Source: Phyllobacterium zundukense (GTDB taxonomy: Bacteria > Pseudomonadota > Alphaproteobacteria > Rhizobiales > Rhizobiaceae). Taken from it: 64,000 nt of DNA. This document shows, in pieces, positions 8,470 to 17,686 of this stretch. The notes beneath the pieces were generated by a model. The model was not told where the DNA came from and did not search any database. It was given only the letters and a program-made list of their open reading frames with translations. Both the position numbers and the translations under genes were made by a program. Where the stretch lies: NCBI RefSeq assembly GCF_002764115.1, contig NZ_CP017940.1:448501-512500 (forward strand), written 5' to 3'. Position 1 is the first letter of the stretch, and each line of letters begins with the position of its first letter.

Positions 8470-9303
8470 TCATGATTGGCTCGCAAGCATGCGGTATAGC
8501 GCACGTTTTGACAGAAATCTGCGGGCGAAGTCGGTAATTTTTGCCGGCCGGGTTACCAGATAATGGGGTCGCGGACGAGGATTTTCCAATGCGTCCTTGA
8601 GCACTGCATAGACTGCGTCTGGACCGAGCTTGAACTTCGACTTCGTGCCGCCGCCCGACAGCCGTGCGATCAGCCTGCGGTAGTCATCACGGTGGACGGA
8701 GGTTTCGATGTCGATGTGCTTTTTGAATTGCTCGAGCGCGTTATAGGTGAACCGCGTCGCGATGGGGCCCGGCTCGATGAGCGACATATGAATGCCCGAG
8801 CCTTCCAGCTCCATGCGCTGAACCAGCATCAGGCCTTCCAGCGCGAATTTGGATGCGACGTAGGCGCCGCGCCATTTCATCGGTACGAGGCCAAGGATCG
8901 ACGAGCAATGGACGATCCGGCCGTGACCCTGCTTGCGCATCACCGGAACGATGTGCTGCGTCAGTTCATGCCAGCCGAAGAAATTGGCGTCGAATTGTTC
9001 CCGCAATCCGGCGATCGGCAGGTCCTCCACTGCACCCGGCAGGGAATAGGCGCCATTGTTGTAGAGCGCATCGAGGGTGCCGCCGGTTTCGTTCAGCACA
9101 GCCTCGACCAGGGCTGAAATCGATTCCGGTTCGCGATAGTCGAGATAGTGCGCCGACAGACCATCTGCTTTCAGCGCTTCGATATCCGCAGCTTGCCGCG
9201 CTGTGGCGAACACGGTCCAGCCATCGGCCTTCAGTGCCCGTGCGCAATAGGCACCTATCCCGCTGGAACATCCTGTGATCAAAATCGTTCTGGAACGGGC
9301 CAT
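8470..9303 (-). CDS. Short-chain dehydrogenase/reductase, classical SDR
   Basis: NAD(P)-dependent oxidoreductase of unknown substrate. It has the SDR cofactor motif ILITGCSSGIGAYCARAL, the NNGAYS variant of the NNAG motif, a catalytic Ser in VHCSSILGLVP and the YxxxK motif in YVASKFALEG. A C-terminal extension past the core (RPRPHYLVTRPAKITDFARR) resembles Rhizobiales SDRs annotated as short-chain dehydrogenases of about 277 aa. Start ATG at 9303 (MARSRTIL) is preferred over an in-frame TTG at 9321. It stands alone before the divergent yihY-like gene. Confidence 0.9.
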   Translation of the reverse strand: MARSRTILITGCSSGIGAYCARALKADGWTVFATARQAADIEALKADGLSAHYLDYREPESISALVEAVLNETGGTLDALYNNGAYSLPGAVEDLPIAGLREQFDANFFGWHELTQHIVPVMRKQGHGRIVHCSSILGLVPMKWRGAYVASKFALEGLMLVQRMELEGSGIHMSLIEPGPIATRFTYNALEQFKKHIDIETSVHRDDYRRLIARLSGGGTKSKFKLGPDAVYAVLKDALENPRPRPHYLVTRPAKITDFARRFLSKRALYRMLASQS

Positions 9304-9402
9304 GTTTACCGGATGTTTCAACTAAAATGATCGAGTAAAAAAGACTTCACATATTCGCTGACGCCTTGCAATCTCGTCAGTCAAAGGGGCAAGTCATCAT
9401 TG

Positions 9403-10257
9403 ATGCGTAAAGTATATGCTTTTCTCCGGCGCGTGGCTGTTGATGCGGTAGGGCATTTTCTCAACGATGATGGTTGGGCCCTGGCCAGCCATGTCGCGCT
9501 GTCCGGCATGATGGCACTGTTCCCGTTCCTGATTTTCGCAACGGCGCTTGCCAGTTTTCTTGGTGCGAGCGCCTTTACCGATACAGCCGTCCACGTGATC
9601 TTCGACACCTGGCCGGAAGTGATCGCAACGCCGATCGCCCACGAAGTGCGCAACGTTCTCAATGTTCAGCGCAGCGGTCTGTTGACCATCAGTGTGATCG
9701 CGGCCGCCTATTTCGCCTCCAACGGCATTGAAGCACTGCGCGTTGCGCTCAACCGGGCTTACCGGGTCATCGATACGCGCTCGATCATCTATTGCCGCCT
9801 GCAAAGCCTGGGTTATGTCGTCGTTGCGACCATCGGTATCATGGCGATCAGCTTTCTGTTGGTTCTGGCGCCGCTGGCCGTCCGCATTGCCGAAAAATGG
9901 ATACCGGAGATTGCGCTCGTGTCCGGAACGATCGGCTTCTGGCGCTATGTCATTGCAACAGGAGTGCTCGTCGTCGGCCTTCTGGTGGTGCATCTGTGGC
10001 TGCCGGCGGGGCGCCGGCGACTGGTCGATATCCTTCCGGGTATCCTGCTGACGCTCATCGCCTGGACTGCTGGCGCCACAATCTTTGCCAACTATCTTGA
10101 AACCTTCGCAACTTATGTGTCGACCTATGCGGGTCTGGCCTCGATCATGGCGGCCATCGTTTTCCTCTACATCATTGCCGCGATCTTCATCATCGGCGCC
10201 GAGATCAATGCCGCAATCATCCGCTATTGGGAAGGCAAGGCAGCCGAACGCCTCTGA
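9403..10257 (+). CDS. YihY/virulence factor BrkB family membrane protein
   Basis: Polytopic inner-membrane protein of the YihY/BrkB (formerly RNase BN) family; function unknown. About six hydrophobic segments lie in 284 aa. The N-terminal FLNDDGWALASHVALSGMMA and LFPFLIFATALASFLG, plus the C-terminal TYVSTYAGLASIMAAIVFLY and IIGAEINAAIIRYW, are family hallmarks. ATG at 9403 is chosen with AAGGGGC upstream; an in-frame TTG lies one codon earlier. Its 3' end overlaps the convergent EamA gene by 34 nt. Confidence 0.9.
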   Translation: MRKVYAFLRRVAVDAVGHFLNDDGWALASHVALSGMMALFPFLIFATALASFLGASAFTDTAVHVIFDTWPEVIATPIAHEVRNVLNVQRSGLLTISVIAAAYFASNGIEALRVALNRAYRVIDTRSIIYCRLQSLGYVVVATIGIMAISFLLVLAPLAVRIAEKWIPEIALVSGTIGFWRYVIATGVLVVGLLVVHLWLPAGRRRLVDILPGILLTLIAWTAGATIFANYLETFATYVSTYAGLASIMAAIVFLYIIAAIFIIGAEINAAIIRYWEGKAAERL

Positions 10258-11108
10258 CCGGTCGACAGGGCGACGCCAAGTGTCGCGATGAACATCCCGA
10301 ACAGCTGGAACAGTGTCAGCGTTTCACCGAAGAGTGCGTAGGCCATCAGGGCGGTGACACCCGGCACCAGATAAAACAGCGATGCGACCTTCGACACAGC
10401 GCCCTGGTTGATGAGAATCATCAGGAGCAGCACTGCACCAATGGAAAGGACGAACACCAGCCAGAACATGGCGAAGACCAGCGATCCGGACCAGATGATG
10501 ATGTGCGTCTCGAACAGCAGCGAGAATATGCCGGTAAGTACCGCGGCACCGAGATATTGCAGCGCCGTTCCGGCCTTCAGGTCAATCGCACCGACAAAGC
10601 GCTTCTGCCATACCGTACCGGCGCTGATGGCAAGTACCGATACGATCGATGCGGTCACGGTCGCTGGAGTGATGCCGTCAGCGGAAATCGACAGTTTGGG
10701 CCAGAGGACCATGGCGACGCCGCTGAAGCCTACGGCCAGTCCGGCCCAGTGACGCGGCTGGATTGTCTCGCGAAGAGCCAGGCCGGCAATCAACGCCGTG
10801 ATCAATGGCTGCAACCCGACAACGAGAGCCGACATGCCCGCCGGCAGTCCATTGTGGATGGCCCAGAAGACAGCTCCGAGATAGACGCCGTGTATGAGGC
10901 AACCGGCAATGATCGCATGCATGGCGCCGCGCTTGTTGGGCCAGCGGTTGCCGGCAAGGACCACCCAGATGCCAAGGATTGCCCCGGCAATGACAAACCG
11001 CGCCGTCAGAAACAGGAACGGCTCCATGTAAGGCATGGCGTAACGCGCGCCGATGAAGCCGGTGGCCCAGAGAACGACGAACAAGGCAGGGAAAAAGCGG
11101 ACGGGCAT
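10224..11108 (-). CDS. EamA/DMT family transporter
   Basis: Drug/metabolite transporter superfamily member with ten predicted membrane spans and two EamA repeats (residues about 5-140 and 150-285). The start MPVRFFPALFVVLWATGFIG, RYAMPYMEPFLFLTAR and the Pro-containing VPGVTALMAYALFGETL in the second repeat are typical. It is probably an exporter of amino acids or other metabolites; substrate unknown. Single gene, convergent with and overlapping the YihY/BrkB gene. Confidence 0.9.
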   Translation of the reverse strand: MPVRFFPALFVVLWATGFIGARYAMPYMEPFLFLTARFVIAGAILGIWVVLAGNRWPNKRGAMHAIIAGCLIHGVYLGAVFWAIHNGLPAGMSALVVGLQPLITALIAGLALRETIQPRHWAGLAVGFSGVAMVLWPKLSISADGITPATVTASIVSVLAISAGTVWQKRFVGAIDLKAGTALQYLGAAVLTGIFSLLFETHIIIWSGSLVFAMFWLVFVLSIGAVLLLMILINQGAVSKVASLFYLVPGVTALMAYALFGETLTLFQLFGMFIATLGVALSTGQRRSAALPSQ

Positions 11109-11222
11109 GAGTTGGGAACCGGATCGGTAGGAGTACGCTGCTGTCTATATCAACAAATGCTGGACTACCAGTTGTTGTTTGTGGGCCAATGATTGGCGAG
11201 TGCTGGTGATGCCGATTATCTC

Positions 11223-11362
11223 TGCCCTTGTGGGGCAGTTAGCCCTTAGAAAATCCAAGTGAGGGGATAGGCTGATGTTTCCAAAATTCCCCTCTCTTGC
11301 GATTTCTAGCACTTAGCTCACGCTAAGATGCTGAAATCGCGTTCTCCCCCACAAGGGGGGAG
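11223..11362. repeat. Intergenic mosaic palindromic element
   Basis: This 285-nt gap holds nested inverted repeats. CTGCCCTTGTGGGGCAG (11223-11239) and CTCCCCCACAAGGGGGGAG (about 11344-11362) bound it. A long imperfect hairpin from GCGATTTC (11299) to GAAATCGC (11340) lies inside, with further pairing of AGCA/TGCT and TTAG/CTAA toward the loop. The layout resembles RIME-like intergenic mosaic elements of Rhizobiales; copy number elsewhere cannot be seen from this window. Confidence 0.55.
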
Positions 11363-11393
11363 ATAACCGCGTGATCCATCGGCGATAAGCTGG

Positions 11394-12257
11394 CTATAAC
11401 CCCACCAAGCGATAGATTTCTTGGCGCGTTTCGCCTTGAGAGCGCAATTCGCGCAGGGCTGTGTCCTTGCGGCTCTTCGAGAGTTTCTCGCCATCGAGAT
11501 CGAGCACCAGCGCGTGATGATGGTAGACAGGCGGCTCGATGCCAAAAAGCCGCTGCAAGAGGCGGTGAACGCTGGTGGCATGAAAGAGGTCCCTGCCGCG
11601 CACGACATGGGTGATGCCCTGCAAGGCATCGTCTATGACGACGGAGAGATGGTAGCTCGTCGGCATGTCCTTGCGCGCGATGATGACGTCGCCCCAATCC
11701 TGCGGCCGCGCTTCGACGGTGTGTTTCTCAGGTGCCGTTTCGCTCCAGGAAAGCGGCTCGCCGATCTGCGCGATGGCACGGTCCATGTTCAGTCGCCACG
11801 AGAATGGTCGCCCCTCGCTGATCAGCTTTTCGCGCTCACGTTTTGATAGTTCTTTGTCGGCCTGCGGATAGAGCAGTGCGCCGTCGGGATCACGCGGCCA
11901 GTTGTTCTTGTCGCCAGCAATCCTTTCAATCTCGCGCTTGATGTCGCCGCGGCTGAGAAAGGCCGGATAAACAAGATCCATGCTGATCAGCTTGCTCAGC
12001 GCCTCCTGGTAGACCGCGAAATGTTCCGATTGACGGCGAACGGGCGTCTCCCACTCAAAACCGATCCAGTGCAAATCCTCGAGCATCGTTTGTTCGAGAT
12101 CGGGCGTGCAGCGCTCACGGTCGATGTCTTCCATGCGCAGGAGCAATCGACCGCCCGTTGTGCGTGCCATTTGCTGGTTCAGCAAAGCCGAATAGGCATG
12201 GCCGAGGTGCAGATGGCCATTGGGACTTGGAGCAAAACGAAAAACAGGAACTGTCAT
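11394..12257 (-). CDS. gluQ: Glutamyl-Q tRNA(Asp) synthetase
   Basis: Truncated class I aminoacyl-tRNA synthetase paralogue that attaches glutamate to queuosine at position 34 of tRNA-Asp. The HIGH-like motif is in FRFAPSPNGHLHLGHAYSAL and the KMSKS-like motif is LSKS in LDGEKLSKSRKDTALREL. The anticodon-binding domain of GluRS is absent, and 287 aa fits GluQ. Start ATG at 12257 (MTVPVFRFAPSP) begins just before the catalytic fold; the frame is open 22 codons further upstream but nothing supports that. Confidence 0.93.
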   Translation of the reverse strand: MTVPVFRFAPSPNGHLHLGHAYSALLNQQMARTTGGRLLLRMEDIDRERCTPDLEQTMLEDLHWIGFEWETPVRRQSEHFAVYQEALSKLISMDLVYPAFLSRGDIKREIERIAGDKNNWPRDPDGALLYPQADKELSKREREKLISEGRPFSWRLNMDRAIAQIGEPLSWSETAPEKHTVEARPQDWGDVIIARKDMPTSYHLSVVIDDALQGITHVVRGRDLFHATSVHRLLQRLFGIEPPVYHHHALVLDLDGEKLSKSRKDTALRELRSQGETRQEIYRLVGL

Positions 12258-12337
12258 GAGTGATGAGTGGCGTTCTTGCGTCAGTGTCTTACTGATTGAT
12301 ACGGTGTTTGCGAAACGAAGCAAAGCGAACGATTGAA

Positions 12338-12982
12338 ATGCGCAGGATAGATACGCTCGATGATATCGCCGAAGGCTTGGAAGCCTTGCTGCAAACCCAT
12401 CCGGAGCTTGGGGTCATCGCCGAGCGGGCAGGGCCGTTGCCGTTACGCCGTTCCGAGCCGGGTTTTGAAAGTCTTGCTTCGGTGATCGTCTCGCAGCAGG
12501 TCTCCAAGGCGAGCGCTGCGTCCATCTGGAACCGGCTGGTCAGTCTAATTGATCCATTGACGCCCGAAAACTATCTCGCGGGTGGTGAGGAGGCGTGGCG
12601 TCTTGCCGGTTTGTCGCGCGCCAAGCAGGCGACGCTTGCCCGCATCAGTGAAGCAATCATCACCAAAAAGCTGGACCTCTTCGATCTTTGCGACCGGCCG
12701 ATCGATGAGGCAATGGAGGCGATGACAAGCGTGAAGGGCATCGGCCCGTGGACGGCGGAAGTCTATCTCTTGTTCTCGGCCGGACATGCGGATGTCTTCC
12801 CATCGGGCGATGTCGCGCTCCAGCACGCCTATGCCCATGCTTATCGCGAATCAGTGCGACCCGACTCAAAAGCGCTACGGCTTTTTGCCGAGCGCTGGTC
12901 GCCCTGGCGGGGTGTTGCAGCCCGACTTTTCTGGGCTTACTACGCCGCAACCCGTGGCCGCGATGGCACACCAATCGCATGA
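12338..12982 (+). CDS. DNA-3-methyladenine glycosylase, AlkA type (HhH-GPD)
   Basis: Base-excision repair glycosylase removing alkylated purines. FESLASVIVSQQVSKASA marks the start of the HhH-GPD fold, followed by the hairpin and catalytic region VKGIGPWTAEVYLLFSAGH and DVFPSGDVALQ, in which the Asp of the PSGD segment is the catalytic residue. The N-terminal AlkA domain is absent, as in the roughly 210-aa bacterial type. ATG at 12338 is preferred (MRRIDTLDD) over an in-frame TTG at 12296. Divergent from gluQ. Confidence 0.9.
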   Translation: MRRIDTLDDIAEGLEALLQTHPELGVIAERAGPLPLRRSEPGFESLASVIVSQQVSKASAASIWNRLVSLIDPLTPENYLAGGEEAWRLAGLSRAKQATLARISEAIITKKLDLFDLCDRPIDEAMEAMTSVKGIGPWTAEVYLLFSAGHADVFPSGDVALQHAYAHAYRESVRPDSKALRLFAERWSPWRGVAARLFWAYYAATRGRDGTPIA

Positions 12983-13067
12983 AGTTGAAATAACGGGGTT
13001 TTTCCTCAGCAATCACAGCAATTCGCTTCACATTCCTGTCACGTCCAGCTTACAATAATGGGGCCTG

Positions 13068-13649
13068 ATGGTTGGATTGGGAGTTGATTCCTTGACAATA
13101 GCCGTCTCGCCGGACGGGTTACCGGCTCTGGTGCTCAATGCGGACTATCGTCCGCTCAGTTATTACCCCTTGTCGCTCTGGTCCTGGCAGGACGCGATCA
13201 AGGCGGTCTTTCTCGACCGTGTGAACATCGTCGCGGAATATGAGCACGAGGTTTCTTCGCCCTCCTTCGCCATGCGGCTGCCCAGCGTGGTGTCGCTCAA
13301 AACCTATATAAAACCCTCGCGAAACCCGGCTTTTACCCGATTCAACGTCTTTCTGCGGGACCGGTTCGAATGCCAGTATTGCGGCTCCGAGGAAGACCTG
13401 ACATTCGACCACGTTGTTCCGCGCTGTGCCGGCGGCGAAACGATCTGGGAGAATGTCGTGGCGGCCTGTTCGCCCTGTAATCTTCGCAAAGGCGGGTTGA
13501 TGCCCAACCGGGCCAAGATGTGGCCGCGGCAAAAACCCTATCAGCCCACGGTGCACGATCTGCACAATAATGGCCGCCTGTTCCCGCCAAACCATCTGCA
13601 CGAAAGCTGGATGGATTATCTGTACTGGGATGTCGAGCTGGAACCTTAG
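13068..13649 (+). CDS. HNH endonuclease
   Basis: HNH-fold nuclease of the type conserved in alphaproteobacterial chromosomes. It has the zinc pair CQYCG, the HNH core LTFDHVVPRCAGGETIWENV and the second zinc pair CSPCNLRKGG. The N-terminal part (LNADYRPLSYYPLSLWSWQD) and C-terminal HESWMDYLYWDVELEP are characteristic of this roughly 185-aa family. The biological role is unknown; location in the core genome argues against a homing or restriction role. Confidence 0.9.
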   Translation: MVGLGVDSLTIAVSPDGLPALVLNADYRPLSYYPLSLWSWQDAIKAVFLDRVNIVAEYEHEVSSPSFAMRLPSVVSLKTYIKPSRNPAFTRFNVFLRDRFECQYCGSEEDLTFDHVVPRCAGGETIWENVVAACSPCNLRKGGLMPNRAKMWPRQKPYQPTVHDLHNNGRLFPPNHLHESWMDYLYWDVELEP

Positions 13650-13818
13650 AGACTTCGGCCAATCCACCCCGGTGGCCATCTGATGTGATTTTCTGCGCTT
13701 CCGGGACTCACGTACTATACGTACGCTGCGCTCCGGTTCTCGAAAACCGCACCAGCTGACTCACCTGGCTGAATTCTCAGAAGGTCTCAACAACTGCGCT
13801 TGAGGTTTAAGAAAGTAT

Positions 13819-14358
13819 CTAGGCTTTTCTGGCGCCCCGGAAAGCGACGACCATCAGAATTAGGCTCGCGATTGCGTTCCAGCCGGCAAAGGAGAGGCCG
13901 AGCACACGCAGCGCCGCGGTATCGCATGCGGGCGGATGAACGGCATTCATGTCCTTCAGCAGATTACCCGCGTCGGTGGTGATCGACATGGATACCGCCG
14001 TGCAATCCGTCGGGCCGGCCCAGAACTTCCACTCGACGCCCGCATGGAAAATCGCCAGTCCCAGTCCGACGAGCATCAGAATTCCGCCGAGTGCAAGCAG
14101 CAGACGTGTAAGCCCGGCAGGCCACTTCAAGCCAGCCGAAGCCACAGCAACCACCATCAGTGGGATTCCGGCGTAATAGGGATAGCGTTGTTCCAGGCAC
14201 AATTTGCAGGGAAGATAGCCGCCGATGTATTGAAAACCGAGTGCGGATCCGACTGTGACGATCATGGCCAGCAAGAGGAAGGCGGCGGTCTTGAAGTGAG
14301 TGGAGTTGCTGGTGGTAGCCATGATGTGTTTGACGTCCTCATTCATGATCTGGTTCAC
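13819..14358 (-). CDS. dsbB: Disulfide bond formation protein B
   Basis: Inner-membrane quinone-linked oxidase that reoxidises DsbA. Four hydrophobic helices; the first periplasmic cysteine pair is CKLC in GGYLPCKLCLEQRYPYY, and the second comprises Cys in GPTDCTAVS and PPACDTAA. 179 aa. The frame starts with GTG at 14358, overlapping the yqaA stop (GTGA), which suggests translational coupling; an ATG at 14346 or 14322 could be used instead. Confidence 0.88.
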   Translation of the reverse strand: MNQIMNEDVKHIMATTSNSTHFKTAAFLLLAMIVTVGSALGFQYIGGYLPCKLCLEQRYPYYAGIPLMVVAVASAGLKWPAGLTRLLLALGGILMLVGLGLAIFHAGVEWKFWAGPTDCTAVSMSITTDAGNLLKDMNAVHPPACDTAALRVLGLSFAGWNAIASLILMVVAFRGARKA

Positions 14359-14942
14359 ACATAATAATGGAACAAGGCATAGAGCAAAATTAGGACAGCC
14401 GCGGCCGCGCTTGCAATCAGGCCGAGCCGCTTCTCGATGAAGTGGCGGATCGGTTCGCCATAACGGCGCAGCAGCCAGGCAAGGAAGAAGAAGCGTGCGC
14501 CGCGTGCGATGATCGCCGAGGCGATGAACAGCCAGATATTGATCGCGGCAGCACCGGAAAGAATGGTCACGACCTTGATGGGCGGCAGGTGGGCAAGCCC
14601 CGATGTTACCAGCAGGAGCAGGATCGCATCGGCGCTCGTCGAGCCGCGCAGTTGTTCGAAAGCGTCGAGCTTGCCGTACATTTCGAGAATGGGTTTCGCC
14701 AAAGTCTCATAGGCATAGTAGCCGAGAAGCCAGCCGGCTATGCCACCGAGGACCGACGCAAGGGTTGCCACAAGCGCATAGCGATAGGCGCGATCAGGCC
14801 GTGCCAGCGCCATAGGCAGGTAAAGCACATCGGCCGGAACGAGGAACACTGAACTTTCAACGAAGGCGATGACGGCAAGCCAGACTTCCGCCGATTTGCG
14901 CGCGGCAAGTGACATCGTCCAATCGTAGAGTCTGCGCAGCAT
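14355..14942 (-). CDS. YqaA family (DedA-like) membrane protein
   Basis: Integral membrane protein of the YqaA/SNARE-associated (DedA-like) superfamily; relatives are linked to lipid scrambling and envelope stability. Hydrophobic segments and the motifs FVESSVFLVPADVLYLPMAL, ASVLGGIAGWLLGYYA and ARGARFFFLAWLLRRYGEPI are visible. 195 aa is normal. First of a two-gene operon with dsbB (4-nt overlap). Its promoter should lie in the 273-nt gap before tRNA-Leu, where I see no other feature. Confidence 0.85.
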   Translation of the reverse strand: MLRRLYDWTMSLAARKSAEVWLAVIAFVESSVFLVPADVLYLPMALARPDRAYRYALVATLASVLGGIAGWLLGYYAYETLAKPILEMYGKLDAFEQLRGSTSADAILLLLVTSGLAHLPPIKVVTILSGAAAINIWLFIASAIIARGARFFFLAWLLRRYGEPIRHFIEKRLGLIASAAAAVLILLYALFHYYV

Positions 14943-15215
14943 TGGTCGGTTCCTGTTGGGGGAGTTGTTTGGAAAAGCTGATGTTCCTTAGAGCAAACTT
15001 CACCCAAATGGAATCGTTTCACTCAAATTTTGCAACCCGGCCCCGCACTTTCGCTCGTTGCCTTGGCTCGCCTCTAGTGATGTTGCACAGGCACATCAAC
15101 ACACGAGTGCGTTATCGTTGAGAAAACAACTTATTGCTGTTGACCGAAGGCAGCCTCTGCATGTATTTGGCTTTTCACGGTCTTGGGTTCGCCCGTGACC
15201 TTACGCTTTTTGGCG

Positions 15216-15300
15216 GCCCCCTTGGCGGAATTGGTAGACGCGCCTGACTCAAAATCAGGTTCCGAAAGGAGTGCTGGTTCGATTCCGGCAGGGGGCACCA
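15216..15300 (+). tRNA. tRNA-Leu (anticodon CAA), with encoded CCA
   Basis: Acceptor arms GCCCCCT and AGGGGGC pair perfectly, followed by A and CCA. The anticodon stem CCTGA/TCAGG encloses CTCAAAA, giving CAA at 15250-15252. A long variable arm (GTTCCGAAAGGAGT region) and the T loop GGTTCGATTCC complete a class II leucine tRNA. Its 3' end is the insertion site of the genomic island. Confidence 0.97.
15284..15300 (+). other. attL core (tRNA-Leu 3' end)
   Basis: TCCGGCAGGGGGCACCA, the last 17 nt of the tRNA, is repeated almost exactly (TCCGGTAGGGGCACCA) at 34526-34541. P4-family integrases normally recombine at tRNA 3' ends and keep the tRNA intact, as here. Confidence 0.75.
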
Positions 15301-15366
15301 GCGACCCATTTCAAGACCTCTCACCACCACCCAAATCAGGCTTAAAATCCCAATTTTACTGGGTAT

Positions 15367-15420
15367 TGGCGCTCCGAGAGCTCCCATTTGGTGTCATGAC
15401 ATCTCGATTTTTTGTTGGTA
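15367..15420 (+). promoter_or_regulatory. Candidate integrase arm-type sites, left end
   Basis: TGGCGCTCCGA (15367-15377) and TTTTGTTGGTA (15410-15420) recur in the same order and orientation at the right end (34433-34464). They lie between attL and the integrase start, so they are plausible integrase or excisionase binding sites and may overlap the integrase promoter. Confidence 0.5.
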
Positions 15421-15475
15421 CAACTGCGGGTACAGGCGCGATACCCTCAGAAATCGACGGAAGGCGATACCAACA

Positions 15476-16684
15476 ATGCCGCTGACAGATACCCAAATCA
15501 AAAACATAAAGAAGCAGGACAAGCCGAAAAAATACAGTGACGGCGGCGGTTTGCATCTACACGTGACACCCACCGGATCGAAGCTTTGGCGGATGTCATA
15601 CCGATACGAGGGCGCGCAAAAGCTACTTTCATTCGGGGTATATCCCGCCGTATCGCTCGCGGACGCCCGCAAAAAGCGCGACGACGCGAAAAAGCTTTTG
15701 GCGGCGGAAGTCGATCCCTCCGTGCAAGCCAAACTCGACAAAATCCACAAGCGGGCGGAGGCCGCGAACACGTTCAACGTGATTGCTGACGAATATCTCG
15801 CGAAGCTCAAAAAGGAAGGTAAGGCGGAGGCGACCTTAACAAAAAACCGTTGGTTGCTCGATCAGGTAAGGACCGATTTTGGGTCTAGACCGATTGCAAA
15901 AATCAGCGCTGCCGAAATCCTTGTTCCTTTGCGGGCTGTCGAGGCAAAGGGCAACTATGAGACTGCCCGGAGAACGCGTTCCTGCGTTGGGGCCGTGTTC
16001 CGCTTCGCAATCGCGACGGCGAGGGCTGAAAACGATCCCACGTTTGGACTGAGAGGCGCGTTGATCAATCCGGTTGTCAACCATCGCGCCGCTATCACCC
16101 AGAGGAAAGCTTTCGGCGGTTTGTTGCGGGCTGTCTGGGGATACGAAGGTACGGCAGAGGTGCGGCACGCGCTCATGTTGATGGCGCACCTTTACCCGCG
16201 TCCGGGTGAGTTGCGGCTTGCGGATTGGAGCGAGTTCGATCTGGACAAGGGTGTCTGGATCATACCGGCAGCGCGAACGAAGATGCGCCGCGAGCATGTC
16301 AAACCCCTGTCAGCGCAAGCGATCGAGATTTTGAAAGTTCAGCAATCCCTGACAGGCGGCGCGGGGCTTGTCTTCCCCTCTGTCAAATCGCGGTTGCGGC
16401 CTATCAGCGAAAACACATTAAACAGCGCTTTGCGTTTGATGGGGTTCACCCAAGACGAAATGACTTCGCACGGCTTCCGGGCGTCGGCGTCTTCGATCCT
16501 GAACGAAAGCGGGCTTTGGAGCGCTGACGCGATCGAGGCGGAGCTTGCGCATGTCGGCGCTGACCTTGTGCGTCGGGCGTATCATCGCGCTCAATATTGG
16601 GATGAGCGCGTGAAAATGGCGGATTGGTGGGCGAAGGAAATCGACGCTATGCGAACTAAAAAAACCGTCGTAGTGGCTAGGTAG
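15476..16684 (+). CDS. P4-type tyrosine site-specific integrase
   Basis: Tyrosine recombinase that integrates and excises the island. The N-terminal DUF4102 arm-binding domain (MPLTDTQIKNIKKQ, YSDGGGLHLHVTP, FGVYPAVSLADARK) is followed by the core-binding domain (about 100-200) and the catalytic domain. The catalytic set is visible: R242 in LYPRPGELR, H274 in RREHVKPLS, H332 and R335 in SHGFRASAS, H359 in LAHVGAD, and the nucleophile Y369 in VRRAYHRAQY. 402 aa, ATG start, 176 nt from the tRNA 3' end. Looks intact. Confidence 0.96.
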   Translation: MPLTDTQIKNIKKQDKPKKYSDGGGLHLHVTPTGSKLWRMSYRYEGAQKLLSFGVYPAVSLADARKKRDDAKKLLAAEVDPSVQAKLDKIHKRAEAANTFNVIADEYLAKLKKEGKAEATLTKNRWLLDQVRTDFGSRPIAKISAAEILVPLRAVEAKGNYETARRTRSCVGAVFRFAIATARAENDPTFGLRGALINPVVNHRAAITQRKAFGGLLRAVWGYEGTAEVRHALMLMAHLYPRPGELRLADWSEFDLDKGVWIIPAARTKMRREHVKPLSAQAIEILKVQQSLTGGAGLVFPSVKSRLRPISENTLNSALRLMGFTQDEMTSHGFRASASSILNESGLWSADAIEAELAHVGADLVRRAYHRAQYWDERVKMADWWAKEIDAMRTKKTVVVAR

Positions 16685-16801
16685 ATGAGGTTGTTAATGG
16701 GGATACAACAATATTTCCCGCAATAACACCTGATTTGCCTCTCGACACAGGTGATCCCCGCGTGCAGTTTTCTGAAAGTTTTCAACTGAAGGAACATAAC
16801 C

Positions 16802-17686
16802 TTGGCACGCCGATCCACCCCAACGCCATCCGCCAAAGCGAAGCTGTCTCTGCTGGAAATGAGGAGAGGAGTACTTCGGGTGAAGAAGGCTCGCGATGCA
16901 GTGGAGGATTTCGACCCGGCAACGGTTAGCACAAAGGACCCTTATTCCTCAGTTCGTCCTTTAGAGAATTTAATTAAAAACGCCTTGAGCGAAACCTTTG
17001 GCGCGGAGACTGAGGAATACAATCGCTTTGTTAACGCGGCGCATTTTAACTGGCCGATAAACATGATGCACTCTACGCCTCATGCGGAGATAGTCAGCGC
17101 GCTAACCGAGGAACGACAAGACGCCCTCGATCTTTTAAATGCTGCAATCGACCTATTGACCGGGCGTATCGAAGACGCGGAAGAAGATGAAGCAACATCT
17201 TCTTCGCTCGCACAAACTTCCACCGCGCCACAGATATTGTCCAAACGCGTTTTTATCGTTCACGGTCACAAAGAGGGACCGAAGGAGGCCGTTGCACGAT
17301 TTCTAAATAGCATCGGACTGATCCCGGTCATCCTACATGAACAGGCCAATAAAGGCAGAACGATTATAGAGAAATTTCGAGAAGAGGCGTCTCAGGTCGG
17401 CTTCGCAATTGTGTTAATAACTCCAGATGATGAGATTGTCCCGGGCGACCCCAGTAAGTCTCGCGCGAGGCAGAACGTTATATTCGAACTGGGGTTCTTC
17501 CTTGGTGCATTAGGTCCTGCGAAGGTTGCAGCACTTGTAACACGCCCAGTCGAAACTCCTAGTGACTACGATGGCGTTGTTTGGACGGACTACGATGGAG
17601 CTGGCGCATGGAAAATCCAAATCGCCAAGGAGATGGAGGCGGTTGGGTATAGCATCGATTGGAATAACGTTATGAGGGCGCGATGA
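16802..17686 (+). CDS. TIR-like effector protein (predicted nucleotide-binding, PF10137-type)
   Basis: The N-terminal 145 aa are helical and unrecognised. The C-terminal domain is TIR-like, of the Cap12/Pycsar-effector type: RVFIVHGHKEG (149-159), a GRTIIEKF motif with putative catalytic E190 (185-192), VLITPDDE (204-211) and ARQNVIFELGFFLGALG (222-238). Characterised members are NADases that deplete NAD+ when a cyclic nucleotide is sensed; no cyclase gene is adjacent, so the trigger is unknown. TTG start at 16802 is supported by AAGGA 8 nt upstream; the first in-frame ATG (16859) would remove 19 residues. First cargo gene after the integrase, on the same strand; a defence role is inferred. 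Confidence 0.85.
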   Translation: MARRSTPTPSAKAKLSLLEMRRGVLRVKKARDAVEDFDPATVSTKDPYSSVRPLENLIKNALSETFGAETEEYNRFVNAAHFNWPINMMHSTPHAEIVSALTEERQDALDLLNAAIDLLTGRIEDAEEDEATSSSLAQTSTAPQILSKRVFIVHGHKEGPKEAVARFLNSIGLIPVILHEQANKGRTIIEKFREEASQVGFAIVLITPDDEIVPGDPSKSRARQNVIFELGFFLGALGPAKVAALVTRPVETPSDYDGVVWTDYDGAGAWKIQIAKEMEAVGYSIDWNNVMRAR

